Positions 56,175 through 64,000 of a DNA stretch of 64,000 nt are shown one piece after another; the stretch's first letter is position 1, and each line of letters starts with the position of its first letter. The translations under genes were made by a program, and so were the position numbers. Source of the stretch: Agrobacterium larrymoorei (GTDB lineage Bacteria; Pseudomonadota; Alphaproteobacteria; Rhizobiales; Rhizobiaceae); the NCBI RefSeq assembly GCF_013322225.1, contig NZ_JAAMFB010000010.1:186001-250000 (forward strand). The letters are read 5' to 3'. The notes under the pieces were generated by a model. It made no database searches and was not told where the DNA came from. It worked only from the letters and a program-made list of their open reading frames with translations.

Positions 56175-56378
56175 TTAGAGATCGACGTCCAGAATCGCCA
56201 TGGAGAAATTGTAGGAGCGGTCGCCGTCTTCGTCGTCGATATAGACAACGCCCAGAAACTCTTCGCCGAGATACACTTCAGCCGAGTCGTCTTTACGCGG
56301 GCGCGCCTTCACGATCATCTTGTCCCCGAAAGTGCGTTTGAAATAGGCGTCGAGCTTTTTGATTTCGTCGGCTTTCAC
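56175..56378 (-). CDS. DUF3126 family protein
   Basis: 67 residues from a GTG start at 56378 with AGGAGA ten bases upstream; an ATG further upstream gives an unlikely extension. It contains DEIKKLDAYFKRTFGDKMIV, YLGEEFLGVVYIDDEDGDRS and ends MAILDVDL, the DUF3126 pattern, a small acidic alphaproteobacterial family of unknown function. Downstream of cysE on the same strand. Confidence 0.88.
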   Translation of the reverse strand: MKADEIKKLDAYFKRTFGDKMIVKARPRKDDSAEVYLGEEFLGVVYIDDEDGDRSYNFSMAILDVDL

Positions 56379-56546
56379 CAGTCTTCTCCTGTGCAGTTTC
56401 CACGACGCAACGCGCCTTTCGGGCACGTCCGGGAACGCCGTGGCTCTTCAAAAAAATCTGAGCCGCTTGTGGCATGGGTTAAAGGCGAAAGTAAAGTCAA
56501 AGAGGCAAATCGTCCGCATGATCCACACGGACGGAACGATGCGCGG

Positions 56547-57371
56547 TCAGATATCCGCGCCAATGATCTGGTCCATGATGCGCGATGGTTCGCTGCACCC
56601 TGCTTCACCGACGATTTTGGCAGGGACGCCTGCAACGGTCGCTTTGGGAGGAACGGGTTTCAACACAACCGAACCCGCTGCGATGCGTGAGCAACTGCCG
56701 ATTTCGATGTTGCCCAAGATTTTCGCACCCGCGCCGATTAGCACGCCGCTTCGGATTTTCGGATGGCGATCCGCGCCTTCTTTGCCCGTGCCGCCGAGCG
56801 TTACGCCGTGGAGAATGGAAACGTTGTCGCCGACGACCGCCGTTTCACCCACGACAAGGCCGGTGGCGTGATCGAGGAATACGCCTTTGCCGATCCTGGC
56901 AGCCGGGTTGATATCAGTCTGGAATACGCTGGATGAGCGGCTTTGCAGATAAAGTGCGAAGTCGCGTCTGCCATTGTTCCAAAGCCAGTGCGCAAGGCGG
57001 TGGGTCTGGATTGCCTGAAAGCCCTTGAAGTAAAGCACAGGCTCCATGAAGCGCGAGCAGGCGGGATCGCGGTCGTAGACCGCCTGAATATCCACGCGCA
57101 GGATGCTGCCCCACTCCGGCCAGTCTTCCAGCATCTCCTCAAAGGTTTGCCGCAGCAGAACCGCCTGAATGTCCGGATGGTCCAGAAGCTCGCAGATACG
57201 GTAGATTACGCATTCTTCCAGCGATCGGTGATTCAAGATCGTGGAGTAGAAAAAGGCAGAAAGCAGCGGGTCCTGAGACGCAGCAGCGCGCGCCTCGTTC
57301 AAAAGACTGCCCCAGATTGGATCGACTACGGAAAGTTGATCCGACTGACGTGCCTCTGTGCGTGCGACCAT
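56547..57371 (-). CDS. cysE: Serine O-acetyltransferase
   Basis: 274 residues. An N-terminal helical domain is followed by a left-handed beta-helix with GKGVFLDHATGLVVGETAVV (about residue 166-185) and GVTLGGTGKEGADRHPKI, the acetyl-CoA and serine site. It makes O-acetylserine for cysteine synthesis and is usually inhibited by cysteine through the C-terminal tail. No SAM or other riboswitch was seen upstream. Confidence 0.96.
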   Translation of the reverse strand: MVARTEARQSDQLSVVDPIWGSLLNEARAAASQDPLLSAFFYSTILNHRSLEECVIYRICELLDHPDIQAVLLRQTFEEMLEDWPEWGSILRVDIQAVYDRDPACSRFMEPVLYFKGFQAIQTHRLAHWLWNNGRRDFALYLQSRSSSVFQTDINPAARIGKGVFLDHATGLVVGETAVVGDNVSILHGVTLGGTGKEGADRHPKIRSGVLIGAGAKILGNIEIGSCSRIAAGSVVLKPVPPKATVAGVPAKIVGEAGCSEPSRIMDQIIGADI

Positions 57372-57507
57372 AAAGGGTCTCCCTTGAACCGTAGTGTCTT
57401 TTATACAGAAAAACTATTCGCATAGAAATGGGGATCGCCCAATGAGGTTAAAGGCGCGAAACCATCAGTTTTTCTGAAAGCTTTATGAAACCACATTTCT
57501 TGACGAG

Positions 57508-58290
57508 CTACTTCTTTAGTCCCTGATAAAACTCGAGCGCTGCAGCCTTGAAGACCCTGTCACCCACCGCAAGCATGTGGTCGCGGTTGGGAATATCGAT
57601 GGCCCGTGCGTTAGGCATCAATTCAGCCAGTTCCTGCCCGGAACCTGCGATGTCGTCTTTCGTACCCACTGCGATCAGGGTAGGCGCATCGATCCTTGCC
57701 GCGTCTTCCCGGCTCACGAGCACGCGCGATGTTTCGATGCAGGCCGCGAGCGCAATCCGGTCGCTTTTCGTCTGGTCTGCAAATGCCCGAAACATGCGAC
57801 CGCGCTCATGGGTGACGACATCCAGCGAAGGCGCAAGCAGCGCGTCTGCGATGGGGTCCCAGTCACCCACGCCATCTACCATGCCAATGCCGAGCCCGCC
57901 AAAAACCAGCGAGCGGACGCGTTCAGGATGAGCCAATGCGAGGAAAGCCGAAATGCGCGCACCCATGGAATAACCCATGATATGCGCTTCCGGTATGCCC
58001 AGATGGTTCAACAGTGCCACGGCGTCTTCAGCCATGACGGAGGGGTAATAGGCTTCCGGTTCGTGAGGTTTATCGCTGGCGCCGTGACCGCGATTGTCTA
58101 TGGCAATGACGCGATAACCGGCGTCTCCAAGCGTTTTGACCCAGCCGGGATGGACCCAGTTGACCGCAGCACTCGAAGCAAATCCGTGGATCAACAGCAC
58201 CGGTTCGCCTGAAGGATCGCCCTCGTCGAGATAGGCAAGCTGCAATCCATTGCGAGAAAAATGCGAAAACTGCGGAAGGTTGAGATTCAT
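57508..58290 (-). CDS. Alpha/beta hydrolase
   Basis: 260 residues. HGFASSAAVNW near the N-terminus (oxyanion hole, about 34), IDNRGHGASDKP, nucleophile Ser in MGYSMGARISA (about 110-120) and the acid/His pair toward the end (NRDHMLAVGDRVF) make up the triad. It is a generic esterase/lipase-like enzyme; substrate not assignable. ATG at 58290 has AGGA eight bases upstream; 58299 is an alternative. Confidence 0.88.
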   Translation of the reverse strand: MNLNLPQFSHFSRNGLQLAYLDEGDPSGEPVLLIHGFASSAAVNWVHPGWVKTLGDAGYRVIAIDNRGHGASDKPHEPEAYYPSVMAEDAVALLNHLGIPEAHIMGYSMGARISAFLALAHPERVRSLVFGGLGIGMVDGVGDWDPIADALLAPSLDVVTHERGRMFRAFADQTKSDRIALAACIETSRVLVSREDAARIDAPTLIAVGTKDDIAGSGQELAELMPNARAIDIPNRDHMLAVGDRVFKAAALEFYQGLKK

Positions 58291-58443
58291 CAAGGACATC
58301 CTTTTTCCCGCACCATATGTCAGGAAATCGAAAGCTTGAAAATATTTGACGATGATTTCTGTGGAGGTCGAACGCATTTAAGGCTACATACTCGTAAAAA
58401 TACGAGCGTTGGCTCAACGACGAAGTTGCATTTGGAGACAAAC

Positions 58444-58689
58444 ATGGCCGGGCATACCATTCCTCACTTCCAGAACGACGGCGGACATCGCATGATCGAA
58501 ATCGGTGTCAAGGAATTCATGTGCACTGGCGCGTCGGTTCCTTACGATCATCCGCATATCTTCATCGATATGGGCGATGATAATGAGAAAGTCTGCTCCT
58601 ATTGCTCCACCCTGTTCCGTTATAATTCGTCGCTCAAGGCCACTCAGACCAACCCGCCCGGCTGCGTCTTTCATGTGAAGGCAGCGTAA
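58444..58689 (+). CDS. CHCC zinc-finger protein (complex I NDUFS6-like)
   Basis: 81 residues with GVKEFMCTGASVPYDHPHIF and VCSYCSTLFRYN, which supply the Cys-x-His-x-Cys-Cys zinc site of the zf-CHCC family. In mitochondria NDUFS6 is the homologue, a complex I subunit. Here it precedes an FAD monooxygenase by about 25 bases. Together with the NDUFA12 homologue at 40920, it is the second complex I accessory gene in the window. Confidence 0.92.
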   Translation: MAGHTIPHFQNDGGHRMIEIGVKEFMCTGASVPYDHPHIFIDMGDDNEKVCSYCSTLFRYNSSLKATQTNPPGCVFHVKAA

Positions 58690-58714
58690 ACTCTTAACTT
58701 TATTGGGGCTTTTC

Positions 58715-59884
58715 ATGCCCGTAAAATCTGTTGCTATCGTCGGTGCCGGTATCGCCGGTCTTACCGCAGCCCTTTCTTTTGCCAAGTATGGTATTCGCTC
58801 CGAGATTATCGAGCAGGCCGCACAGCTGGAAGAGGTTGGCGCGGGTCTGCAAATATCGCCCAATGCGGCTCGTATTCTAGCCGCGCTCGATGTTCTGCCC
58901 ACACTTGAGGAGAATTGGCTTGAGCCGGAATCGGTCAACCTTGCGTCAGGGCTTGGGTTGAAGACAATGGTTTCGTTACCGATGCGGCAAATGGCGAGGG
59001 AGCGTTGGGGGGCACCTTATGGCGTCCTGCATCGAGCGACGTTGCAGCGAGCGCTGCTCGCCGCTGTTACTGCCAATCCGCTGTGCCGCCTCCACCTTGG
59101 CAAGCGGCTGGAGTCCGCCAGCAAATCAGCTATTGCCGCCACGACATTTGTCGAGCCCGATCTAGTGATCGGGGCGGATGGCGTGTGGTCGAGTGCTCGA
59201 TATGCGGTGCCGGGTAGTCCCTCGGCTTCCTTTTCCGGCGACATAGCGTGGCGTTTCACGGTTGCGCAAAAAGATGCGCCGCAGTTCCTGAATCCGAACT
59301 CAGTTACTGCGTTTTTAGGTCCATCCGCTCATGTGGTGATCTATCCACTGGCAGAAACGGTCAGCTACAATATCGTAGCCATTTCCGCCGGTGCAAACCC
59401 GGGTGATACCTGGCAAGCAGAAGCGCAAGGGCAGCAAAAAAAACTATTGCAACAGCAGTTTCGCCGCTGGAACCCTGCTTTCAACGATCTGTTCGAACGT
59501 GCGGGAGAGACCTCGCTGTGGCCGCTGTTTGAAGCCGGGCAGGGGAAGTGGCAGAACGGTCACGATATGGTTCTGATCGGCGATGCTGCCCATGCGATGG
59601 TGCCGTTTGCGGCGCAGGGCGCTGCCATGGCCATCGAGGATGCGTTCGAACTCTCCGCTTTCGTCTATGAGCGCAAATCACTACAAGACGCGTTGATAGC
59701 CTTTGAGGCGCATCGCATTCCTCGTATTGCAAAAGCGCGCAAGAGAGCTGCTCTCAACAAGTTTGCCTATCATGCCAGTGGCCCGTTGCGGATCGGGCGC
59801 GATATTTTACTGTCGATGCGACCGCCAGAAAAATTTCTGGCGGATTTCGACTGGCTTTATGGATATCGTGCAAATGGCCTTTAG
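58715..59884 (+). CDS. FAD-dependent monooxygenase (salicylate hydroxylase-like)
   Basis: 389 residues. The nucleotide-binding motif is SVAIVGAGIAGLTAALSFAK at the start, the DG motif VIGADGVWSSARYAV (about residue 150) and the GD motif LIGDAAHAMVPFAAQGAAMA (about 288). It hydroxylates aromatic substrates with NAD(P)H and oxygen; the substrate is not known. Its stop codon overlaps that of metC by four bases in convergence. Confidence 0.92.
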   Translation: MPVKSVAIVGAGIAGLTAALSFAKYGIRSEIIEQAAQLEEVGAGLQISPNAARILAALDVLPTLEENWLEPESVNLASGLGLKTMVSLPMRQMARERWGAPYGVLHRATLQRALLAAVTANPLCRLHLGKRLESASKSAIAATTFVEPDLVIGADGVWSSARYAVPGSPSASFSGDIAWRFTVAQKDAPQFLNPNSVTAFLGPSAHVVIYPLAETVSYNIVAISAGANPGDTWQAEAQGQQKKLLQQQFRRWNPAFNDLFERAGETSLWPLFEAGQGKWQNGHDMVLIGDAAHAMVPFAAQGAAMAIEDAFELSAFVYERKSLQDALIAFEAHRIPRIAKARKRAALNKFAYHASGPLRIGRDILLSMRPPEKFLADFDWLYGYRANGL

Positions 59885-61068
59885 ATCGCCGCCGCTGCTG
59901 CGAAGCCTGCTTCTAGATCCCGCTTGATATCCGCGGCATCTTCCAGACCGATTTGTAGACGTATGACCGGACCCTCCGTTGGTCCCTTGGCAACCGTCCT
60001 GTCACGAAGATTGACCAAAACAGCGAGCGATTCGTAGCCACCCCAGGAAAAGCCAAGCCCGAATATCGAAAGTGCATCGAGAAAAGCGTGAGATTTTTCT
60101 TTGAATTTTCCTTCATCCGCCTTCAGCACAAATGAGAAGACTCCGCTTGAGCCCTTGAAGTCGCGCTTCCAGATGTCATGCGACGGAAAGCTCTCAAGAG
60201 CGGGGTGAAGAACACGCGCAACGTCGTGGCGGCTTTCCAGCCATTCGGCAATCGCAAGCGCGCTTTTGCGGTGGTGTTCCAGCCGAATACCCATCGTGCG
60301 CATTCCGCGCAAAACCTGATATGCGTCGTCCGAAGTGACGCAGAGGCCGAGATTGCGGTTAGCCTGCTCCAGTTTTGCCCAGTGGTTTTCGTTTGCGGAA
60401 ACAAAGCCCATCAGCACATCGGAGTGGCCTGCCGGGTATTTCGTCGCGGCATGGATGGAGACGTCCACTCCATGGTCAAGCGGACGGAAATAGAGCGGCG
60501 TCGCCCATGTGTTGTCCATCGTCACCACGCAATCGTGCCGGTGTGCGATCGAGGCGATCAGGCCCACGTCCTGAATTTCAAAAGTATTCGAGCCGGGCGC
60601 TTCCAGATGGATCAGACGGGTGTTGGGGCGAATGAGTGCTTCGATTTCGGCGCCAACAGCGGGGTCGTAGTACTCTACTTCGACGCCGAACTGCTTCAGC
60701 ATTGTGTTGCAGAAACGACGGGTAGGGTAATAGACCGAATCGACAATCAGCGCGTGATCGCCGGACTTCAGATAGGCCAAAAACGGTACGGTCACCGCAG
60801 CAAGCCCGGACGGCAGCAGAATCGTGCCTGCCGAGCCCTCCAGTTGATCGATCATATTGCACAGCGCATCCGTGGTGGGCGTGCCGTGCGTTCCGTAAGT
60901 ATACTTCTGGTCCTCGGAGACGAGTGTTGCAGCGTCTGGAAACAATACGGTCGAACCGCGTGCAATCGGTGGGTTGACGAAGCCGAAGTAGTCGGCAGGA
61001 TTATTCCCCAGGTGAGCAAGACGCGTGTTGGCACCCGCGCCGTGAAGTATCCCGTTTTTGTCTTTCAT
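59881..61068 (-). CDS. metC: Cystathionine beta-lyase
   Basis: 395 residues of the Cys/Met-metabolism PLP family. The PLP Lys lies in SIHAATKYPAGHSDVLMG (about residue 204), with TMDNTWATPLYFRPLDHG just before and FGLGFSWGGYESL near 345. In this family the close relatives cannot always be told from gamma-synthases, but the N-terminus and the GGYESL motif point to beta-lyase, which makes homocysteine for methionine synthesis. ATG at 61068 is used. A 342-base gap separates it from aapJ. Confidence 0.92.
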   Translation of the reverse strand: MKDKNGILHGAGANTRLAHLGNNPADYFGFVNPPIARGSTVLFPDAATLVSEDQKYTYGTHGTPTTDALCNMIDQLEGSAGTILLPSGLAAVTVPFLAYLKSGDHALIVDSVYYPTRRFCNTMLKQFGVEVEYYDPAVGAEIEALIRPNTRLIHLEAPGSNTFEIQDVGLIASIAHRHDCVVTMDNTWATPLYFRPLDHGVDVSIHAATKYPAGHSDVLMGFVSANENHWAKLEQANRNLGLCVTSDDAYQVLRGMRTMGIRLEHHRKSALAIAEWLESRHDVARVLHPALESFPSHDIWKRDFKGSSGVFSFVLKADEGKFKEKSHAFLDALSIFGLGFSWGGYESLAVLVNLRDRTVAKGPTEGPVIRLQIGLEDAADIKRDLEAGFAAAAAI

Positions 61069-61282
61069 GCTGCAATGTCTCTCATACGTTATTGGTTGAC
61101 CATGGTCGGGAAACTGGTTTGAGGTCAATAGTTCGTTATCAGGGGTCGTGGAAAGGCAGTCTACCTGCCTGACAGGATGAGCAGTTTTTCATCTAAATTA
61201 GCGTAATTATTAGCCATTTGCCCATTAAAATGTCTCTTTTTTGAAAATTCCGTTTTTTAGACACAATTGCTTCGCGAAAGTC

Positions 61283-61311
61283 TTGACCGTGACGGCAATT
61301 GCGATTGTGAT
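61283..61311 (+). promoter_or_regulatory. Putative promoter of the aap operon
   Basis: TTGACC at 61283-61288 and TGTGAT at 61306-61311 are 17 bases apart and lie 100 bases before aapJ. The rest of the 342-base metC-aapJ gap (61069-61410) shows no gene and no clear sigma-54 site. Regulation by nitrogen status is known for aap in Rhizobium but not visible here. Confidence 0.5.
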
Positions 61312-61410
61312 AGGAACGCACACCGGGAGGTGAAGCGGGGAGACTATCGCGGTCGTCATGCGGATGCGTGTCTCTCCTGATCTGAAAAAAAGATACAAAG
61401 GTTGGGAAAA

Positions 61411-62433
61411 ATGAAAAAGGCACTTCTGTCAGCCGCTATTGGCGCAGCAGTTTTGGGAGCTGCATCGGCTGCATCTGCCGCAACGCTTCAGGACGTCAAG
61501 TCGAAGGGTTTCGTTACTTGCGGTGTGAGCTCGGGTATTCCGGGTTTCTCCAACCCTGACGACAAGGGCGAATGGTCCGGTATCGACGTCGATTACTGCC
61601 GCGGCATTGCCTCTGCTGTTTTTGGTGATCCGTCCAAGGCAAAGTTCGTCGCTCTGACATCCAAGGACCGTTTTCCGGCTCTCCAGTCCGGTGAAGTCGA
61701 CGTTCTGACGCGTAACACGACCTGGACGATCAGCCGCGATACCTCGCTCGGCTTCAACTTCCGCACCGTGAACTATTACGATGGCCAGGGCTTCATCGTT
61801 AAAAACTCTCTTAACGTTAAGTCCGCTCTCGAGCTTTCCGGCGCGTCTGTCTGCGTTCAGCAGGGTACCACCACGGAACTCAACCTCGCTGACTACTTCA
61901 AGACGAACAACCTTCAGTACAACCCGGTTGTCTTCGAAAAGGAATCCGACGCGACCGGCGCTTACGACTCTGGTCGTTGCGACGTGTACACCACGGACAA
62001 GTCCGGCCTCTATGCTATCCGCCTCAAGATGAAGAACCCGGACGAAAACGCAGTTCTGCCGGAAACCATTTCGAAGGAGCCGCTTGGACCGGCCGTTCGT
62101 CAGGGCGATGACCAGTGGTTCGACGTCGTGAGCTGGGTTCATTACGCCATGGTCAACGCTGAAGAGTTCGGTATCACCTCCGCAAACGTCGATGAGCAGA
62201 AGGCTTCCGCCAACCCGGACATCAAGCGTCTGCTGGGCACAGAAGAAGGCAGCAAGATCGGTACCGATCTCGGCCTGACCAATGAATGGGCCTACAACAT
62301 CATCAAGCACGTCGGTAACTACGGCGAAGTCTTCGACCGTAACGTTGGTGCCGGTTCGCCGCTGAAGATCGAGCGTGGCCAGAACGCATTGTGGACGAAG
62401 GGCGGCCTGCAGTACGCTCCTCCAGTACGCTAA
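61411..62433 (+). CDS. aapJ: General L-amino acid ABC transporter, periplasmic binding protein
   Basis: 340 residues with signal peptide MKKALLSAAIGAAVLGAASA (cleavage near ASA-A at about 23), then the type 2 periplasmic binding fold: GVSSGIPGFSNPDDKGEWSG, VYTTDKSGLYAIRL and GDDQWFDVVSWVHYAMVNAE. It matches AapJ of Rhizobium leguminosarum, the binding protein for a broad range of L-amino acids. GGGAAAA precedes the ATG. The permease genes follow after a hairpin. Confidence 0.95.
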   Translation: MKKALLSAAIGAAVLGAASAASAATLQDVKSKGFVTCGVSSGIPGFSNPDDKGEWSGIDVDYCRGIASAVFGDPSKAKFVALTSKDRFPALQSGEVDVLTRNTTWTISRDTSLGFNFRTVNYYDGQGFIVKNSLNVKSALELSGASVCVQQGTTTELNLADYFKTNNLQYNPVVFEKESDATGAYDSGRCDVYTTDKSGLYAIRLKMKNPDENAVLPETISKEPLGPAVRQGDDQWFDVVSWVHYAMVNAEEFGITSANVDEQKASANPDIKRLLGTEEGSKIGTDLGLTNEWAYNIIKHVGNYGEVFDRNVGAGSPLKIERGQNALWTKGGLQYAPPVR

Positions 62434-62460
62434 CAAGCTTTACATCCAAAAGTTGATGCG

Positions 62461-62487
62461 GGAGGCGGGGAAATCATCCCTGCCTCC
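62461..62487 (+). promoter_or_regulatory. Intercistronic hairpin between aapJ and aapQ
   Basis: GGAGGC-GGG pairs with CCC-GCCTCC around GAAATCA, 27 bases after the aapJ stop. No T tract follows, so it is more likely to protect the 3' end of aapJ mRNA than to terminate, giving more binding protein than permease, as in many ABC operons. Confidence 0.55.
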
Positions 62488-62538
62488 TTCAAATTATCAG
62501 AATAAGCTCGCAAAGAGCATATAGAGGGAAAGGTGCCT

Positions 62539-63735
62539 ATGGCAGGCAAGGCGATCCAAACTGGACCGTCCAGCGCATCTGGCGCGACGTCCATAATATA
62601 CGACCCGAAAGCGCGGTCGATATTTTATCAGGTTCTAACAGTCGTTCTTTTCGGACTGTTTATCTGGATTATAGCTAGCAATACGATCCACAATCTTCAA
62701 AGAGCAAATATTTCAACGGGATTTGGCTTCCTTAACGGACGCGCAGGGTTTGATATCGGTCAGTCGCTGATCGCGTATAATAACGATAATACCTTCGCGC
62801 GCGCACTTCTCGTCGGCTTCCTCAACACGCTTCAGGTCGCGGTGCTTGGTATCATCACGGCTTCGATCATCGGCTTCATCGTCGGTATTGCCAGGCTGTC
62901 GCGGAACTGGCTGGTGTCGAAGCTGGCTCAGGCCTACGTGGAAATTTTCCGTAACCTGCCGCCGCTTCTGGTCATCTTCTTCTGGTACAAGGGTGTCATC
63001 ACGATCCTGCCTCAGGCCCGTGAATCGCTTGAAATGCCGCTTGGCACTTATCTCAACAATCGCGGCTTCTTCTATCCGAAGTTCCTTTGGGGCGAAGGCA
63101 TATGGATGGTCCCTCTGGCGTTTCTTGTCGGCATCATCATCACCGTCTTCGTTTATCGTTGGGCCAAAGCCCGGCAGATGCGTACCGGGCAGCCGTTCCG
63201 CACCGGCATCGTCGGCACCGCGATTATCATCGGTCTGCCCGTCCTGACATTTCTGGCCATCGGTTCGCCGCTGACCTTCGATATGCCGGTTGCCGGCAAG
63301 TTCAACCTGACCGGTGGCGCAGTCATCGGCCCTGAATTCATGTCGATCTATCTGGCGCTTTCTTTCTATACAGCGTCCTTCATCGCTGAAATTGTCCGTG
63401 GTGGTATCAAGGCCGTTCCGAAAGGGCAGACGGAAGCTGCCGATGCTCTGGGCCTTCGCTCCAGCACGACGACCCGTCTGGTGGTGGTTCCGCAGGCGAT
63501 GCGCATCATCATTCCGCCGCTGACAAGCCAGTATCTCAACCTCACAAAGAACTCCTCGCTGGCCGTCGCGGTCGGTTTCTCGGAACTCGTCAGCGTTGGA
63601 AACACGGTTCTCAACCAGAGTGGACAGGCAATCGAGATCGTTGCGATCTGGCTTGTGGTCTATCTGTCGCTGTCGCTCACGACTGCGATCCTGATGAACT
63701 GGTTCAACGCGAAGATGGCGCTGGTGGAGAGATAA
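62539..63735 (+). CDS. aapQ: General L-amino acid ABC transporter permease AapQ
   Basis: 398 residues, longer than the usual 220-residue His/Glu permeases, as AapQ is. Eight or so membrane helices; the ABC permease EAA loop is AADALGLRSSTTTRLVVVPQ near residue 300. LVGFLNTLQVAVLGIITASI opens the permease domain. It forms the membrane channel with AapM, driven by AapP. ATG at 62539 follows AGGGAAAGG. Three bases separate it from aapM. Confidence 0.95.
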   Translation: MAGKAIQTGPSSASGATSIIYDPKARSIFYQVLTVVLFGLFIWIIASNTIHNLQRANISTGFGFLNGRAGFDIGQSLIAYNNDNTFARALLVGFLNTLQVAVLGIITASIIGFIVGIARLSRNWLVSKLAQAYVEIFRNLPPLLVIFFWYKGVITILPQARESLEMPLGTYLNNRGFFYPKFLWGEGIWMVPLAFLVGIIITVFVYRWAKARQMRTGQPFRTGIVGTAIIIGLPVLTFLAIGSPLTFDMPVAGKFNLTGGAVIGPEFMSIYLALSFYTASFIAEIVRGGIKAVPKGQTEAADALGLRSSTTTRLVVVPQAMRIIIPPLTSQYLNLTKNSSLAVAVGFSELVSVGNTVLNQSGQAIEIVAIWLVVYLSLSLTTAILMNWFNAKMALVER

Positions 63736-63738
63736 GCA

Positions 63739-64000
63739 ATGACATCCAACACCCTCACATATGTTCGCGGTGAAATGGTGCCTCAGGCACCTGCGCCATC
63801 CAGCCAGGTGGGCGTTGCCCATTGGCTGCGAACCAAGCTGTTTGCAACACCCAAGGATGTCGTTCTGACCGTGGTTGCAATCGCGTTTCTGGTCTACATC
63901 ATTCCGCCTTTGGTGGAGTGGCTGTTCATCCACGCCACATGGACCGGCACTGATCGCACGGCATGCCTGACGGTTGCTCAGGGCGGCGCGATCCCGGATG
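63739..64000 (+). CDS. aapM: General L-amino acid ABC transporter permease AapM, N-terminal part
   Basis: The first 87 codons before the window ends. It starts MTSNTLTYVRGEMVPQAPAP and enters the first membrane helix VVLTVVAIAFLVYIIPPLVE near residue 46-65, like AapM. It is three bases downstream of aapQ and in the same operon; aapP is expected beyond the window. Confidence 0.9.
   Translation, partial: MTSNTLTYVRGEMVPQAPAPSSQVGVAHWLRTKLFATPKDVVLTVVAIAFLVYIIPPLVEWLFIHATWTGTDRTACLTVAQGGAIPD

Noticed and set aside
61069-61410. SAM-type riboswitch upstream of metC
   Set aside because: I compared the metC leader with the SAM-II core of rhizobial met genes and did not find the conserved pseudoknot sequence.

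Overview
The window is a stretch of chromosome from an alphaproteobacterium of the order Rhizobiales, most likely the Agrobacterium/Rhizobium group (Rhizobiaceae). The evidence is the gene content and order: a PleD/DivK pair, short-form ProRS, a LolC-type permease with LolD, HWE histidine kinase with a cognate receiver, gatCAB, aat-accC-accB-aroQ, an AapJQM amino-acid transporter, NDUFA12 and NDUFS6-like complex I accessory proteins, and many DUF families confined to this class. The DNA is G+C-rich and densely coding. No phage, IS element, CRISPR array, rRNA or plasmid function was seen; it is essentially core chromosome with a few small accessory patches.

Layout. 1-5.6 kb: end of RNase J, methylmalonyl-CoA epimerase, a DUF1467 membrane protein, proS, lolC-lolD. 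5.6-9.5 kb: a 28-codon membrane micropeptide behind a GAAC-N7-GAAC SOS box, then dnaE. 9.5-12.9 kb (minus strand): small exported protein, L,D-transpeptidase, DinB, DUF3572. 13-14.8 kb: divK-pleD. 14.8-15.9 kb: a non-coding, partly A+T-rich gap with nested inverted repeats. 15.9-28.1 kb (mostly minus): rpmG, MFS, NUDIX, DUF983, rnr-topA, dprA, plsY, a pyrB-pyrC' pair. 28.2-34.6 kb: aidB-like gene, DUF1902 orphan, two small membrane genes, TetR, a CtrA-box-preceded DUF6105 operon, ruvX, PhnA-like, UPF0173 hydrolase, M48 protease. 34.8-41.9 kb: gatC, gatA, gatB with four GNAT genes, NDUFA12 homologue, DUF2155. 41.9-45.7 kb (minus): aat, accC, accB, aroQ, DsbA-like. 45.9-53.6 kb: aminotransferase, an atypical SDR, HWE kinase plus receiver, a double-receiver protein, AhpD-like and phospholipase-D-like genes. 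53.8-61.1 kb: recJ, tRNA-Glu, DUF3126, cysE, hydrolase, CHCC zinc finger, FAD monooxygenase, metC. 61.4 kb to the end: aapJ, aapQ, start of aapM.

How genes work together: gatCAB supplies Gln-tRNA/Asn-tRNA amidation; accBC feed fatty acid synthesis and plsY phospholipid synthesis; lolCD export lipoproteins; dnaE, dinB, dprA, recJ, topA, ruvX and the SOS micropeptide belong to DNA replication and repair; divK and pleD control the asymmetric cell cycle, to which two CtrA-type boxes at 30.75 and 31.6 kb may also connect.

The most interesting points are the SOS-boxed micropeptide next to dnaE, the dihydroorotase homologue that has lost all its metal ligands, the CtrA-boxed small-membrane-protein operon, an SDR without the YxxxK catalytic pair, and the structured intergenic regions at 14.8-15.0 and 55.98-56.04 kb. 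Start sites, domains and promoters were read by eye; no database search was run.
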